This document shows positions 16,290 to 26,480 of a stretch of 64,000 bases of DNA, one piece after another; positions within the stretch are counted from its first letter, which is position 1; every line of letters begins with the position of its first letter. The notes beneath the pieces are model-generated. The model ran no database searches. It worked only from the letters and a program-made list of their open reading frames with translations, and had not been told where the DNA came from. Both the position numbers and the translations under genes were made by a program. Origin of the DNA: Xanthomarina arctica (GTDB taxonomy: Bacteria > Bacteroidota > Bacteroidia > Flavobacteriales > Flavobacteriaceae); NCBI RefSeq assembly GCF_014638915.1, contig NZ_BMFQ01000003.1:778138-842137 (forward strand), in the 5' to 3' direction.

Positions 16290-18899
16290 TTAATCTAAAT
16301 ATGCTTTAGCAGCTTCCAAAGCTTCTTCAAGACCTTCTGGTTTCTTTCCTCCTGCAGTTGCAAAGAAAGGTTGTCCGCCTCCACCTCCTTGGATGTGTTT
16401 TCCTAATTCTCTTACTATTTTTCCAGCATCTAGTCCTTTTTCAGCAACTAATTCTTTAGATATATAACAAGACAATAAGGCTTTTCCGTCGTTTTCTGCT
16501 CCAAATAACAAGAATAAATTTTTATATTGGCTTCCAAGTTCAAAGCAAACATCTTTAATTCCAGCAGCATCTAAATCTAATTTTTTAGCTAAAAACTGAA
16601 TCCCATTTATTTCGGTTAATTCGTTTTTAAGATCGCCTTTTACATTTTTAGCTTTCTCTTTAAGTAACCCTTCAATTTGTTTTCTAAGATCTAAGTTTTC
16701 GTCTTGTAAATTCTGAAGTGCTTTAACAGGTTCGTTGTTATTTAATAAGGATTTCATTTCTGTATACGTCTTATTTACATCTACGAAATAATCTTTTAAA
16801 GCATCGTTAGTAATCGCTTCAATACGACGAATTCCTGCCGCCACAGCTCCTTCTGATACAATTTTAAAAAACCAGATATCACCTGTGTTTTTAACATGTG
16901 TTCCTCCACATAATTCTATGGATTGACCAAAACGAACCATACGAACGGTATCGCCATATTTTTCACCAAAAAGTGCCATAGCTCCTTCTTCTATAGCTTC
17001 TTCCATAGGCATGTTTCTTTTCTCTTGAAGCGGTAATTTTCCTGCGATTCTAGCATTCACAAAATTTTCAACGTCGCTTAATTCTTCTGTAGTCATTTTT
17101 GCAAAATGAGAAAAATCAAAACGCAAATATTTGGAATGTACTGCAGAGCCTTTTTGCTCGACATGCATTCCTAAAACTTCTCTTAAAGCTTGATGCAACA
17201 AATGTGTTGCAGTATGATTACACTCTGTTCTATATCTTTGTTTTGAATCTACGGTAGCTTTAAAAGTTTCCTCTAAATTTTTTGGCAGATTTTTCGCAAA
17301 GTGAATAATAACATTATTTTCCTTCTTCGTATCCAAAATATAAACCACATCTCCATGTGCATCTTCCAAATACCCTTTATCTCCAACTTGTCCTCCACCT
17401 TCCGGATAAAAAGGTGTTAAATTGAAAACCAATTGATACATTTCACCATCTTTCTTAGAAATCACTTTTCTGTATCGTGTTAATTTCACGTTTGTTTCAA
17501 GAAGGTCGTAACCAACAAATTCTTGAACAGCATCTTCTTTTAAAATGGTCCAATCTTCGGTACTCATTTCACTAGCTGCACGAGAACGGTCTTTCTGTTT
17601 TTTCATTTCTACGTGAAAACCTGCTTCATCTAACCGAAGGCCTTTTTCGCGAAGAATTAAAGCGGTTAAATCTATTGGAAACCCAAACGTATCGTACAAT
17701 TCGAAAGCTTTCTCCCCAGAAATAATTTCAGAATTCTCTTCTTCAACTATTCTATTAAGTAAGACTAATCCTTGATCCAAGGTTCTTAAAAAAGAATGTT
17801 CCTCTTCTCTAATTACATTTTCAATAAGTTGCTTTTGAGATTTAAGTTCTGGAAATGCATCTCCCATTTTTTCACTTAAAACATCTACTAATCTATAAAT
17901 AAAAGGTTCTTTTTGATCTAAAAACGTAAAACTATAACGAATAGCACGACGCAAAATTCGTCTAATTACATAACCTGCTCCTGTATTACTAGGCAATTGG
18001 CCATCTGCTATAGAAAATGCAACTGCACGCACGTGATCTGAAATAACACGAATAGCGACATCTACTTTTTCATCTTTTCCATAAGGCTTATCTGCAATAG
18101 TTTCAATTTCTCTAATGATTGGTGTAAACACATCCGTATCATAATTAGACTGAACACCTTGCATAACCATGCACAAACGTTCAAACCCCATGCCTGTATC
18201 AATATGCTTATTTGGCAAAGCTTCAAGAGAACCATTTGCTTTACGATTGTATTGCATGAATACGAGGTTCCAAATCTCCACCACTTGTGGATGATCCATA
18301 TTCACTAAAGATTTTCCATCAACTTTCGCTTTCTCTTCTGCTGAACGAATATCTACATGAATCTCACTACAAGGACCACAAGGACCTTGATCTCCCATTT
18401 CCCAAAAGTTATCTTTCTTATTTCCCATTAGAATACGATCTTCAGAAATATACTGTTTCCATAAATCGTAAGCTTCTTGATCCATAGGGATTCCATCACC
18501 TTCATCACCTTCAAAAACGGTAACATAAAGGATGTCTTTATCAATTTTATAAACTTCGGTTAACAATTCCCAAGCCCAAGCTATCGCTTCCTTTTTAAAA
18601 TAATCGCCAAAACTCCAGTTTCCTAGCATTTCGAAAAGCGTGTGATGATAAGTATCATAACCAACTTCTTCTAAATCGTTATGTTTTCCAGATACACGCA
18701 AACATTTTTGGGAATCTGAAATACGATTATTTTTTGGTACAGCATTTCCTAAGAAATATTCTTTAAAAGGTGCCATTCCTGAATTGACAAACATAAGCGT
18801 TGGATCGTCCTTCAACACCATTGGAGCAGATGGTACAATACTGTGTTTTTTATCTTTAAAAAAACTTAAAAATTTTGCGCGTACTTCTTGAGACTTCAT
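16290..18899 (-). CDS. alaS: Alanyl-tRNA synthetase
   Basis: An 869-residue synthetase charging tRNA-Ala. The class II aminoacylation core is at the N-terminus ([30 protein letters not shown]). The editing domain carries HTATHLLH (about 561-568) and CGGTHV (about 662-667), which bind zinc and clear mischarged Ser/Gly. The C-terminal C-Ala domain ends with [16 protein letters not shown]. It is full length and intact. A minus-strand -7 box TAGATTTG lies at 18969-18976, and the gene is divergent from the M23 peptidase gene. Confidence 0.98.
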   Translation of the reverse strand: MKSQEVRAKFLSFFKDKKHSIVPSAPMVLKDDPTLMFVNSGMAPFKEYFLGNAVPKNNRISDSQKCLRVSGKHNDLEEVGYDTYHHTLFEMLGNWSFGDYFKKEAIAWAWELLTEVYKIDKDILYVTVFEGDEGDGIPMDQEAYDLWKQYISEDRILMGNKKDNFWEMGDQGPCGPCSEIHVDIRSAEEKAKVDGKSLVNMDHPQVVEIWNLVFMQYNRKANGSLEALPNKHIDTGMGFERLCMVMQGVQSNYDTDVFTPIIREIETIADKPYGKDEKVDVAIRVISDHVRAVAFSIADGQLPSNTGAGYVIRRILRRAIRYSFTFLDQKEPFIYRLVDVLSEKMGDAFPELKSQKQLIENVIREEEHSFLRTLDQGLVLLNRIVEEENSEIISGEKAFELYDTFGFPIDLTALILREKGLRLDEAGFHVEMKKQKDRSRAASEMSTEDWTILKEDAVQEFVGYDLLETNVKLTRYRKVISKKDGEMYQLVFNLTPFYPEGGGQVGDKGYLEDAHGDVVYILDTKKENNVIIHFAKNLPKNLEETFKATVDSKQRYRTECNHTATHLLHQALREVLGMHVEQKGSAVHSKYLRFDFSHFAKMTTEELSDVENFVNARIAGKLPLQEKRNMPMEEAIEEGAMALFGEKYGDTVRMVRFGQSIELCGGTHVKNTGDIWFFKIVSEGAVAAGIRRIEAITNDALKDYFVDVNKTYTEMKSLLNNNEPVKALQNLQDENLDLRKQIEGLLKEKAKNVKGDLKNELTEINGIQFLAKKLDLDAAGIKDVCFELGSQYKNLFLLFGAENDGKALLSCYISKELVAEKGLDAGKIVRELGKHIQGGGGGQPFFATAGGKKPEGLEEALEAAKAYLD

Positions 18900-18968
18900 C
18901 TATTTATTTTGAAAGCTTGATTTCTGTTAAATTTTCTATAAAACGAGACATTTTTTACAATTTCTCTA

Positions 18969-18976
18969 CAAATCTA
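18969..18976 (-). promoter_or_regulatory. -7 box of the alaS promoter
   Basis: TAGATTTG on the minus strand, 70 bp before the alaS start, matches TAnnTTTG. Confidence 0.5.
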
Positions 18977-19055
18977 TTTTAAATTTCGGATTGAGAGACC
19001 CTACTTTCTTATTTTATCATTTAGTTTTCACTAAATTTACATTAAAAATATTTTG

Positions 19056-19063
19056 TAGGTTTG
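19056..19063 (+). promoter_or_regulatory. -7 box of the M23 peptidase promoter
   Basis: TAGGTTTG on the plus strand, 69 bp before the M23 start, matches TAnnTTTG. With the alaS box it makes a compact divergent promoter pair. Confidence 0.5.
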
Positions 19064-19131
19064 TTCGTTTTGGATATTAATTGATAAATTGTTATAAATT
19101 AATTCCATGCAAAAATAGCATAAATTAGATA

Positions 19132-20103
19132 ATGAGTAAGGTAAAATATCATTATGATCCTGATACGCTTTCTTATAGAAGAATAGAGCGAAAAAAAAGT
19201 AGAACGGTAAAATACATGATGCTATTTTTACTGGCCTCTGCTATTTTCGCCTTTATATTTATTTTTATATCTAGTCAATTCATTGAATCTCCAAGAGAAA
19301 AAGGTTTAAAACACGAATTACAGAATGCCGAATTACAGCTTGAGTTATTAAACAGAAAGATGGACGAGACAGAGACTGTTTTAGCCAGCATTGCTGAAAG
19401 AGACAACAATATTTATCGTTTGTATTTTGAAGCAAATCCAATACCAGATGAACAAAGAAAAGCTGGTTTTGGAGGTATTAATCGCTATAAAGATTTAGAA
19501 GGATTCGATAATTCGAAATTAATTATAGAAAGTCATAAACGTATTGATCAACTGCAAAAACAAATTGTGGTACAATCAAAATCTCTAGATGAAATCACCA
19601 AATTAGCGGAACAAAAGGAAAAACTTTTGGAAGCTATTCCTGCCATACAACCTGTTACAAATGAAGATTTAACAAGAATGGCTTCTGGTTATGGGATTAG
19701 AACCGATCCTTTTACCAAAGCAAGAAAAATGCACTGGGGCATGGATTTTACAGCACCTCGTGGCACACCTATTTATGCTTCTGGGGATGGCGTTGTAGTA
19801 AGGGCAGACAATGCATCTTCTGGTTATGGAAACCATGTACGAATAGATCATGGATATGGATACGTTAGTCTTTACGGACATATGTATAAATACAATGTAA
19901 AGAAGAATCAGAAAGTAAAACGTGGTGATATCATTGGATTTGTTGGAAGCACAGGACGATCTGAAGCGCCACATTTACACTATGAAATTTTTAAAGATGG
20001 CGAACGTATCAATCCGTTAAATTTCTATTACGGAAGTTTATCTGCTGAAGAATTTAATAAATTATTGGAACACGCTTCCTTAGAAAATCAATCTTTAGAC
20101 TAA
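19132..20103 (+). CDS. M23 family peptidoglycan peptidase, membrane-anchored
   Basis: A 323-residue protein: a short cytoplasmic N-terminus, one transmembrane helix (about 28-50), a coiled-coil stretch (60-100 and 135-170), then an M23/LytM domain. Zinc and catalytic residues are visible as H201 and D205 in MHWGMDF and as HLHYE near 281-285. The domain also has the GYGNHVRIDHGYGYVSLYGHM core. With all zinc ligands present it should be an active endopeptidase cutting peptidoglycan cross-links in the periplasm, not a degenerate activator. Its stop codon overlaps the start of the MerR-like gene (TAATG), so the two are translationally coupled. Confidence 0.92.
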   Translation: MSKVKYHYDPDTLSYRRIERKKSRTVKYMMLFLLASAIFAFIFIFISSQFIESPREKGLKHELQNAELQLELLNRKMDETETVLASIAERDNNIYRLYFEANPIPDEQRKAGFGGINRYKDLEGFDNSKLIIESHKRIDQLQKQIVVQSKSLDEITKLAEQKEKLLEAIPAIQPVTNEDLTRMASGYGIRTDPFTKARKMHWGMDFTAPRGTPIYASGDGVVVRADNASSGYGNHVRIDHGYGYVSLYGHMYKYNVKKNQKVKRGDIIGFVGSTGRSEAPHLHYEIFKDGERINPLNFYYGSLSAEEFNKLLEHASLENQSLD

Positions 20104-20432
20104 TGCATATAGATTTACCTGAAAAACGATATTACGGTATTGGCGAAGTAGCTAATGCTTTTGGCGTGAATACCTCTTTAATTCGTTTTTGGGAAAAAGA
20201 ATTTGATGTCTTAAAACCTAAGAAAAACGCAAAAGGCAATAGGAAGTTTACGCCTGAAGACATTAAAAATCTAAAATTTATATTTCATCTAGTAAAAGAA
20301 AGAGGTTTTACTCTTGAAGGTGCAAAAACACATCTAAAAGAAGAGAAAAAGAAACCCCTTGAAGTTTTCGAAATTATTACTAAATTAGAAAATATCAAGT
20401 CGCAACTAAATAAAATTAAAGAGCAATTGTAA
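20103..20432 (+). CDS. Small MerR-family transcriptional regulator
   Basis: A 109-residue protein with a MerR winged helix at residues 7-75: YYGIGEVANAFGVNTSLIRFWEKEF, then GNRKFTPEDIKNLKFIFHLVKERGFTLEGAKTHL. A short coiled coil follows (80-109) for dimerisation. There is no effector-binding domain, so it probably does not sense a small ligand by itself. It overlaps the M23 gene by one base. This pairing of a cell-wall peptidase with a small MerR protein next to alaS is, as far as I recall, widespread in flavobacteria. Confidence 0.88.
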   Translation: MHIDLPEKRYYGIGEVANAFGVNTSLIRFWEKEFDVLKPKKNAKGNRKFTPEDIKNLKFIFHLVKERGFTLEGAKTHLKEEKKKPLEVFEIITKLENIKSQLNKIKEQL

Positions 20433-20490
20433 CATCTTTATAACTTTTACAACTAATATAAAAAAACACTAACACTTAAAATTAAATATT

Positions 20491-21090
20491 ATGAAAAAAT
20501 GGTTAATTCCTGTACTTATTATAGCAGTCATTGCTTTTGGCGTTTACAGATGGGCTGTAGGATTTAATAATACGGCGGTTGTACTTAATGAAAACGTAAG
20601 TGAAGCTTGGGGAAATGTCCAAACTTCTTATCAACGTAGAAACGATTTAATTGGCAATCTTGTAAATACCGTTAAAGGAGCTGCCGATTTTGAAAAAAGC
20701 ACTCTTGAAGCTGTTATTAAAGCTAGAAGTGAAGCTACAAAAACAACAATTGATCCTTCAAATATTACACCAGAGCAATTACAAGAATTCAATCAAGCTC
20801 AAGGAGGATTAAGCAGTGCGTTATCCAGACTTTTGGTTACCGTTGAAAGATACCCGGAACTAAAATCCAATCAGAATTTCTTAAAACTTCAGGATGAACT
20901 AACTAGCACAGAAAACACCATTCAAACTGCTAGAACACGTTATAATGAAGCTATCAAACCTTATAACACTCATGTTAAAACATTCCCTAATTCTGTATTA
21001 GCAGGTATTTTTAATTTTGAAGGAAAACCATATTTCGATGCTGAAGCTGGAGCTGAAAAACCAGTAGAAGTTGAATTTGATTTTAAATAA
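20491..21090 (+). CDS. lemA: LemA family protein
   Basis: A 199-residue protein with one N-terminal transmembrane helix (3-22) and the LemA helical domain (FNNTAVVLNENVSEAWGNVQTSYQRRNDLIGNLVNTVKG, then LSRLLVTVERYPELKSNQNFLKLQDELTSTENTIQTARTRYNEAIKPYN). Most of the domain is predicted outside the cytoplasm. The biochemical role is unknown. It is the first gene of a tight three-gene unit with two TPM-domain proteins (gaps of 6 bp each), a frequent partnership. Confidence 0.93.
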   Translation: MKKWLIPVLIIAVIAFGVYRWAVGFNNTAVVLNENVSEAWGNVQTSYQRRNDLIGNLVNTVKGAADFEKSTLEAVIKARSEATKTTIDPSNITPEQLQEFNQAQGGLSSALSRLLVTVERYPELKSNQNFLKLQDELTSTENTIQTARTRYNEAIKPYNTHVKTFPNSVLAGIFNFEGKPYFDAEAGAEKPVEVEFDFK

Positions 21091-21096
21091 AAAGAT

Positions 21097-21534
21097 ATGT
21101 CTAAAATAGAAGATTTTTTAACTGCTCAAGAAGAACAAGATATTATTAATGCCATTCGCGTGGCTGAAAAAAATACATCTGGGGAAATCAGGGTGCATCT
21201 TGAAAAATCTTCTAAAACGGACGTATTTGATCGCGCCATGGAAGTCTTCCATTATTTAAAAATGGACAATACAAAAGAACAAAATGGGGTATTAATTTAT
21301 GTTGCTGTAGAAGATAAAACGTTTGTTATATATGGCGACAAAGGCATTAATGACATAGTTGGTAAAGATTTCTGGGATGACACGAAAGATGCTATTCAAT
21401 CGCAATTTAAATCTGGAAATTTTAAACAAGGCCTTGTAAATGGTATTTTAAAAGCAGGAAATGCTTTAGAAAAACACTTTCCTTGGCAACATAACGACAC
21501 CAACGAATTAAGTAACGAGATATCAAAAGGATAA
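21097..21534 (+). CDS. TPM domain protein (TLP18.3/Psb32-like)
   Basis: A 145-residue soluble protein with one TPM domain: FLTAQEEQDIINAIRVAEKNTSGEIRVHLE, then NGVLIYVAVEDKTFVIYGDKGINDIVGKDFWDD. No signal peptide is visible. TPM domains bind metals and have phosphatase-like activity in the plant homologue, but the bacterial role is unclear. It is 6 bp after lemA and 6 bp before the second TPM gene. Confidence 0.9.
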   Translation: MSKIEDFLTAQEEQDIINAIRVAEKNTSGEIRVHLEKSSKTDVFDRAMEVFHYLKMDNTKEQNGVLIYVAVEDKTFVIYGDKGINDIVGKDFWDDTKDAIQSQFKSGNFKQGLVNGILKAGNALEKHFPWQHNDTNELSNEISKG

Positions 21535-21540
21535 AATAGC

Positions 21541-22377
21541 ATGCAGTATTCAGTTAGTAGTTTACAGTTTTTTCGTAACCTCTCTAGAAAATTTTATTTT
21601 TTAGTCTTATGTATTTCATTATTTTCATTTGAAAATATTTCTGCACAGTTTGATATTCCTAAAATACCTGAAGAACAAACTAGTGTTTACGACTATGCAT
21701 CATTACTATCTGCTTCAGAAAAAAGTAGTTTAGAACAAAAACTCATTAAATATTCTGATACGACCTCAACACAAATTGTGGTTGCTATAATTCCAACAGC
21801 CAAAGGTGAAAACATTGGACTTTTATCTGCCAAATGGGCTCAAGAATGGGGTATTGGACAAGCAAAAGAAGACAATGGCGTGTTTGTTTTATTAGCCAGA
21901 GACGATAGACAGATTTGGATTTCGCCAGGTTATGGCGTCGAGCATAAATTAACTGCTGGTATTGTTGGTGAACTTACAAGAAACGTGATAATTCCTGAAT
22001 TTAAAAAAGGAGATTATTATGAAGGTTTAAACAAAGGAACAGATGCTATTTTTCAAGTATTAATGGGAGAATATCAAGGTTCCAGACAATCTACAGAGGA
22101 TCCTGGATTTCCTGCAGGCTTAATTTTCTTCTTATTTATCATTTTTATTTTTATTTTAATTTCCATTTCTAAAAATCGAAAAGGAGGCTCTGGAGGCTCT
22201 GGAAACAACAAATCTGGAGGCTTTAGTATTCTTGATGCTATTATTCTAAGTAATATGGGTAGAGGTGGCTTTGGCGGTTCTTCTGGTGGTTTTGGTGGTT
22301 CTTCTGGTGGCGGTGGCTTTGGAGGCGGTTTTGGCGGCGGAGGTTTCTCTGGTGGTGGAGCTGGTGGAAGTTGGTAA
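21541..22377 (+). CDS. YgcG-type TPM domain protein with Gly-rich tail
   Basis: A 278-residue protein: signal peptide (about 15-36, ending SAQ), a TPM domain (YDYASLLSASEKSSLEQKLIKYSDTTSTQIVVAIIPTA, then WGIGQAKEDNGVFVLLARDDRQIWISPGYG), one transmembrane helix (about 183-201) and a C-terminal tail of GGF/GGSSGG repeats. It is the third gene of the lemA unit. The first eleven residues (MQYSVSSLQFF) look encoded by a short intergenic repeat, so the native N-terminus is uncertain. No other ATG is available before the signal peptide. Confidence 0.88.
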   Translation: MQYSVSSLQFFRNLSRKFYFLVLCISLFSFENISAQFDIPKIPEEQTSVYDYASLLSASEKSSLEQKLIKYSDTTSTQIVVAIIPTAKGENIGLLSAKWAQEWGIGQAKEDNGVFVLLARDDRQIWISPGYGVEHKLTAGIVGELTRNVIIPEFKKGDYYEGLNKGTDAIFQVLMGEYQGSRQSTEDPGFPAGLIFFLFIIFIFILISISKNRKGGSGGSGNNKSGGFSILDAIILSNMGRGGFGGSSGGFGGSSGGGGFGGGFGGGGFSGGGAGGSW

Positions 22378-22550
22378 TACAGCACTAAAGTTTCGTGATA
22401 TTTTATCAGATCATCCAACGTGAGAGAACTAAAAATCACCATATAAAGATTCCAAATAAAACTAAAATAAACTCTAAATAACATTCGTTTAAGAATTACA
22501 ATCTGAGTTATTCAATTAATAATTTTATACCAGGTTTTCTAACAAAAAAA

Positions 22551-22577
22551 AGGTTCCACTTGATGTAGAACCTTTTT
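22551..22577. terminator. Bidirectional terminator between the lemA unit and der
   Basis: Stem AGGTTC / GAACCT (22551-22556 with 22568-22573), with an A-tract before and a T-tract after. It serves the converging lemA unit and der. Confidence 0.75.
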
Positions 22578-22596
22578 TATTTATAATAAGATATAA

Positions 22597-23904
22597 TTAC
22601 TTTTTACGCATGTACACACTCACGGGAACACCGTTAAAATCGAATTGATCACGTAATTTATTTTCTAGAAAACGTTTATATGGATCTCTAACATATTGAG
22701 GTAAATTACAGAAAAAAGCAAACTGCGGTTGCGGTGTTGGCAACTGCATGATATACTTAATTTTTACATATTTCCCTTTATAAGCTGGTGGTGGATTGTG
22801 TTCTATAATTGGTAATAAAACCTCGTTCAACACGCTTGTTTTAATCTTCTTAGTTCTATTTTTATAAACCTCAACGGCTGTTTCAATAGCTTTAAAAATA
22901 CGTTGCTTAGTTAATACAGAAATAAAGACAATTGGCACATCTGTAAAAGGTTCCATTTCTCTTCTGATAACACGTTCATATTCTTTTATAGAATTGTTCC
23001 CTTTATCTTCAACAAGATCCCATTTATTTACAAGAATCACGATTCCTTTTCTGTTACGTTGCGCTAGCCAAAAGATATTTTGTACTTGCCCATCAAAACC
23101 ACGAGTAGCATCCATAACTATCAAACACACATCGCAATGCTCGATTGCACGTACACTTCTCATAACAGAATAGAACTCTAAGTCGTCTTTAACTTTGGCT
23201 TTTCGTCTAATTCCAGCGGTATCCACTAAATTAAACTCAAAACCAAAACGGTTAAATTTGGTATCTATAGAATCTCTAGTTGTTCCAGCAATATCTGTAA
23301 CTATATATCTATCTTCCCCAATAAGGGCATTGATAAAAGAGGATTTTCCAGCATTTGGTCTTCCAACAACTGCAAATCTTGGTAGCTCATCTTCTTCAAC
23401 TTCCTCCTTTAAAGGAAAAGTTTCAACAATGGCATCTAATAAATCTCCTGTCCCACTTCCATTAATACTTGCAATGGTAAAGTACTCGCCTAAACCTAAA
23501 GAATAAAATTCTACGGCATCTTGAGCTCTTTTAGCATTATCAACTTTATTAACTACTAAAAAAACTGGTTTTTTAATTTTTCGAAGCAAAGTCGCTACAT
23601 CTTCATCCATTCCTGTCACACCAGATTCCACATCTACCATGAAAATAATAGCATCGGCCTCATCAATAGCTAATTCAACTTGCTTATCAATTTCAGCTTC
23701 AAAAATATCGTCGCTTCCTTTTACATATCCCCCTGTGTCGATTAAAGAAAATTCTTTTCCATTCCAATCGCTTTTACCGTAATGTCTATCTCTGGTTACC
23801 CCACTTGCAGCATCAACAATCGCTTCTCTTCGTTGTATTAAACGATTAAAAAAAGTCGATTTCCCAACATTTGGCCTTCCTACTATAGCAACTATGTTAC
23901 TCAT
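22597..23904 (-). CDS. der: Ribosome biogenesis GTPase Der
   Basis: A 435-residue double GTPase needed for 50S subunit maturation. The first G domain has GRPNVGKS (8-15), DTGG and NKVD; the second has GRPNAGKS (about 180), DTAG and NKWD. A C-terminal KH-like domain follows, ending PVSVYMRKK. It is intact and full length. A minus-strand -7 box lies at 23922-23929. era, another ribosome-assembly GTPase, is 0.8 kb away on the same strand, with a small membrane-protein gene pointing the other way between them. Confidence 0.97.
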   Translation of the reverse strand: MSNIVAIVGRPNVGKSTFFNRLIQRREAIVDAASGVTRDRHYGKSDWNGKEFSLIDTGGYVKGSDDIFEAEIDKQVELAIDEADAIIFMVDVESGVTGMDEDVATLLRKIKKPVFLVVNKVDNAKRAQDAVEFYSLGLGEYFTIASINGSGTGDLLDAIVETFPLKEEVEEDELPRFAVVGRPNAGKSSFINALIGEDRYIVTDIAGTTRDSIDTKFNRFGFEFNLVDTAGIRRKAKVKDDLEFYSVMRSVRAIEHCDVCLIVMDATRGFDGQVQNIFWLAQRNRKGIVILVNKWDLVEDKGNNSIKEYERVIRREMEPFTDVPIVFISVLTKQRIFKAIETAVEVYKNRTKKIKTSVLNEVLLPIIEHNPPPAYKGKYVKIKYIMQLPTPQPQFAFFCNLPQYVRDPYKRFLENKLRDQFDFNGVPVSVYMRKK

Positions 23905-23921
23905 TTTAAATAATTTTGATG

Positions 23922-23929
23922 CAAATATA
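23922..23929 (-). promoter_or_regulatory. -7 box of the der promoter
   Basis: TATATTTG on the minus strand, 18 bp before the der start codon, implies a very short leader. Confidence 0.55.
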
Positions 23930-24124
23930 ATGATATGCTAAGTATTAAATTGTATTTTGTTTGCTTCAAAAAAATAAATATGTGAATGAGATATAATTTG
24001 CAACATTTATTAAACGATTTAATTGACTTTATAGTTATACCTTCTGAATTCAAAAACTTCGTAAAACGTTGAGTGTATTTATAGGCTTACCAACTTAGAA
24101 ACATTGATTAATTTAAAAATTTAT

Positions 24125-24628
24125 ATGTCCAACTCCTCAACACTCAATGAAGTGGTTCTAAGACCACGTTTTAAATTTGAAAGACCCCAAAATAATGAAG
24201 ATTTATTGAGCTTATTTGATAAAGCTAAAAAAGACCAAAACCACTTTATAGTGTCGCGAATTGACAATCACGTGTTTATTAAATTACCAAAACACAAACA
24301 GCATTTTTGGTCTCCACAATTACATTTAGAAATTGAAGAAATAGACTCTAACAACAGTTTATTACGTGGGTTATTTGGACCAAACCCAACTGTTTGGACC
24401 ATGTTTATGTTTTTTCATTTTATTGTTGGTGGCCTTTTTCTTGGATTTGGCGTTTGGGGATACACCAATTGGGCTTTAAAAACAAGTTATGCTGTACAAT
24501 TAAGTGTCATGTTTCTTATGATTCTTATTTGGGTTGCTTTGTATGTTATTGGCCAGATGGGAAAAAAGACAGGCAAAGACGGCATGCATTTATTACATGG
24601 GTTTATGAAAGACACCTTAAGAGATTAG
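24125..24628 (+). CDS. Conserved membrane protein of unknown function (between der and era)
   Basis: A 167-residue protein from the ATG at 24125 (MSNSS). An earlier ATG at 24104 would add seven residues. The N-terminal about 85 residues are soluble (VLRPRFKFERPQNNEDLLSLFDKAK; FIVSRIDNHVFIKLPKHKQHFWSPQLHLEIEE). Two transmembrane helices follow (about 93-115 and 122-144), then a short cytoplasmic tail. I recall relatives in Bacteroidota, often near der or era, but not a known function. The gene is on the plus strand while both GTPases are on the minus strand. Confidence 0.75.
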   Translation: MSNSSTLNEVVLRPRFKFERPQNNEDLLSLFDKAKKDQNHFIVSRIDNHVFIKLPKHKQHFWSPQLHLEIEEIDSNNSLLRGLFGPNPTVWTMFMFFHFIVGGLFLGFGVWGYTNWALKTSYAVQLSVMFLMILIWVALYVIGQMGKKTGKDGMHLLHGFMKDTLRD

Positions 24629-24709
24629 ATTTAAGGTATAAATCAATATTCCGAATTTCAATGTTCAGTTCCAAAACACTTCACACCTAATACCTCACAC
24701 CTTTTTATA

Positions 24710-25588
24710 CTAATTGTAACCAAAACGTTTTAACTGCTTTTGGTCGTTTCTCCAGTTTTTATTGACTTTTACATAAAGTTCTAAATGGACTTGTTTACCA
24801 AAGAATTTCTCTAAATCTTTTCTAGCTTCAACACCAACACGTTTTAGTGCAGAACCTTTATGTCCAATAATAATTCCTTTTTGGGTTTCGCGTTCTACCA
24901 TAATTACCGAACGCATTCTAATAATTTCTTCTTCCTCAAAAAATTCTTCGGTATCAATTTCTACAGAATAAGGGATTTCCTTTTTGTAGTGTATTAATAT
25001 TTTCTCTCGGATCGTTTCGTTTACAAAAAACCGTTCTGGTTTATCTGTTAATTGATCTTTAGGGTAAAATGGAGGTGAGTCTGGAAGTAACTCAATAATT
25101 CTATTAAAAACTTCTTTTACTTGAAACCCTTCTAAAGCCGAAATAGCATATATTTCTGCATTTGGCACTTTTGCAGCCCAACTTTGCACTTGCTCTTCAA
25201 GCTGGTCTTGATCGGATTTATCAATTTTATTTAGGAGTAATAAAACCGGAATTTTAGAACTGGTTATCTTATTAAAAAAAGCTTCGTCTTTTAATTCCTT
25301 CTCGCCAATTTCAACCATGTATATTAGCACATCAGCATCATCGAAAGCCGATTTAACAAAACCCATCATCGATTCTTGCAACTGATAAGCTGGTTTAATA
25401 ATCCCAGGTGTATCAGATAATATCATCTGAAAATCTTCACCATTAACTATTCCCAAGATTCTATGTCTGGTTGTCTGTGCTTTGGAGGTGATAATTGATA
25501 GCTTTTCACCAACAAAAGCGTTCATTAATGTCGATTTTCCAACGTTTGGATTTCCTATAATATTTACAAAACCTGCTTTATGCATCAT
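24710..25588 (-). CDS. era: GTPase Era
   Basis: A 292-residue GTPase that binds the 3' end of 16S rRNA during 30S maturation. GNPNVGKS is at 12-19, DTPG near 60 and NKID near 120. The C-terminal KH domain has IIGHKGSALKRVG. The start could be either of two adjacent ATGs (25588 or 25585). A minus-strand -7 box TATCTTTG at 25604-25611 leaves a leader of about ten bases. Confidence 0.97.
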   Translation of the reverse strand: MMHKAGFVNIIGNPNVGKSTLMNAFVGEKLSIITSKAQTTRHRILGIVNGEDFQMILSDTPGIIKPAYQLQESMMGFVKSAFDDADVLIYMVEIGEKELKDEAFFNKITSSKIPVLLLLNKIDKSDQDQLEEQVQSWAAKVPNAEIYAISALEGFQVKEVFNRIIELLPDSPPFYPKDQLTDKPERFFVNETIREKILIHYKKEIPYSVEIDTEEFFEEEEIIRMRSVIMVERETQKGIIIGHKGSALKRVGVEARKDLEKFFGKQVHLELYVKVNKNWRNDQKQLKRFGYN

Positions 25589-25603
25589 GATAATTTAATA
25601 TGG

Positions 25604-25611
25604 CAAAGATA
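25604..25611 (-). promoter_or_regulatory. -7 box of the era promoter
   Basis: TATCTTTG on the minus strand, a full match to TAnnTTTG. Confidence 0.6.
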
Positions 25612-25793
25612 GTTTTAAAAATTTTAAACATTCTATTATCTAAGCAAGTAATCTATATTGAAGCATCGAAGCCTTCTTTTTGCATTAATTAGCTCTTTTA
25701 AGTTTCGCAACTTTTTAATTAATTAAGTTTATTGTTTATTTTTTTTAATACTTTAGTCCTAGAATTCAAAACCTTAATTTAAGCGCTATTTAA

Positions 25794-26480
25794 GTGACGA
25801 ACAAATCAATTTTATTACTTTTTTTTGTTGCATGCATTGGCTTTATGCCTACTTTAACTTTTGCACAAGACACTAAATTAGACTCTACAGATTACGGTAA
25901 TCAAACTCCTTTTAGAAAAGGTAGATGGCTAACAGGACTTTCTGGGGCTATTGGCTCTGGGTCTTTTGAAAACACAAAAACCGATAATAAATCCATAAGC
26001 AATTGGTACCGATTTGAAATTGCCACAGGAACATTTCTAATAGACCGCTTAAACTTAGGCTTATCGGTCAACATGGAACGTAGCAATGAGGAAAATGAAA
26101 ATGAAGAAAACACCTCCGAAACATTTTTTGTAGGCCCTAAAGGAACTTACTATTTGTCTCCCAGCAGTATTGGCTCCGTGTTTTTTAGTTTATCTCCAGG
26201 TTACGCGCTATATAGAGAAACCCTGGGAGGTCTGGAAGATGAAATTTACGTTGAAAATATAAATAAGGGCGGTGGATTTGGTTTTCTTTCTACGTTTGGT
26301 TTTTCTTATGTGATTCAAGATCGAATTGTTTTTGATTTAGGTCTTAATTACAATGTGTATTGGCTAAATTTAAATCAAGGAACTAGCGTTAATCAAAATT
26401 CAAACAATGTGACTTACGAACTAAGTAACATTTCTTTTTCTTTTGGTTTTAAAATATTAATAGACTCGAAACCTCTATAA
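25794..26480 (+). CDS. Outer-membrane beta-barrel-like protein, unknown role
   Basis: A 228-residue protein from a GTG start, with a clear signal peptide (residues 1-25, ending TFAQ). The mature part has alternating amphipathic strands (WLTGLSGAIGSGSF; FEIATGTFLIDRLNLGLSVNMER; FFVGPKGTYYLSP; GSVFFSLSPGYALYRE; RIVFDLGLNYNVYWLN) and ends in a strand with aromatic residues, the pattern of a small barrel of OmpW/OprF-like size. There is no ATG alternative ahead of the signal peptide. It overlaps the next gene by one base (TAATG), so it is translationally coupled to the BamA/TamA-like gene. Confidence 0.72.
   Translation: MTNKSILLLFFVACIGFMPTLTFAQDTKLDSTDYGNQTPFRKGRWLTGLSGAIGSGSFENTKTDNKSISNWYRFEIATGTFLIDRLNLGLSVNMERSNEENENEENTSETFFVGPKGTYYLSPSSIGSVFFSLSPGYALYRETLGGLEDEIYVENINKGGGFGFLSTFGFSYVIQDRIVFDLGLNYNVYWLNLNQGTSVNQNSNNVTYELSNISFSFGFKILIDSKPL

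Noticed and set aside
22074..22484. Minus-strand proline-rich frame opposite the YgcG-type gene
   Set aside because: It is the mirror of the glycine-rich tail (GGN codons read as CCN) and has no independent signals.
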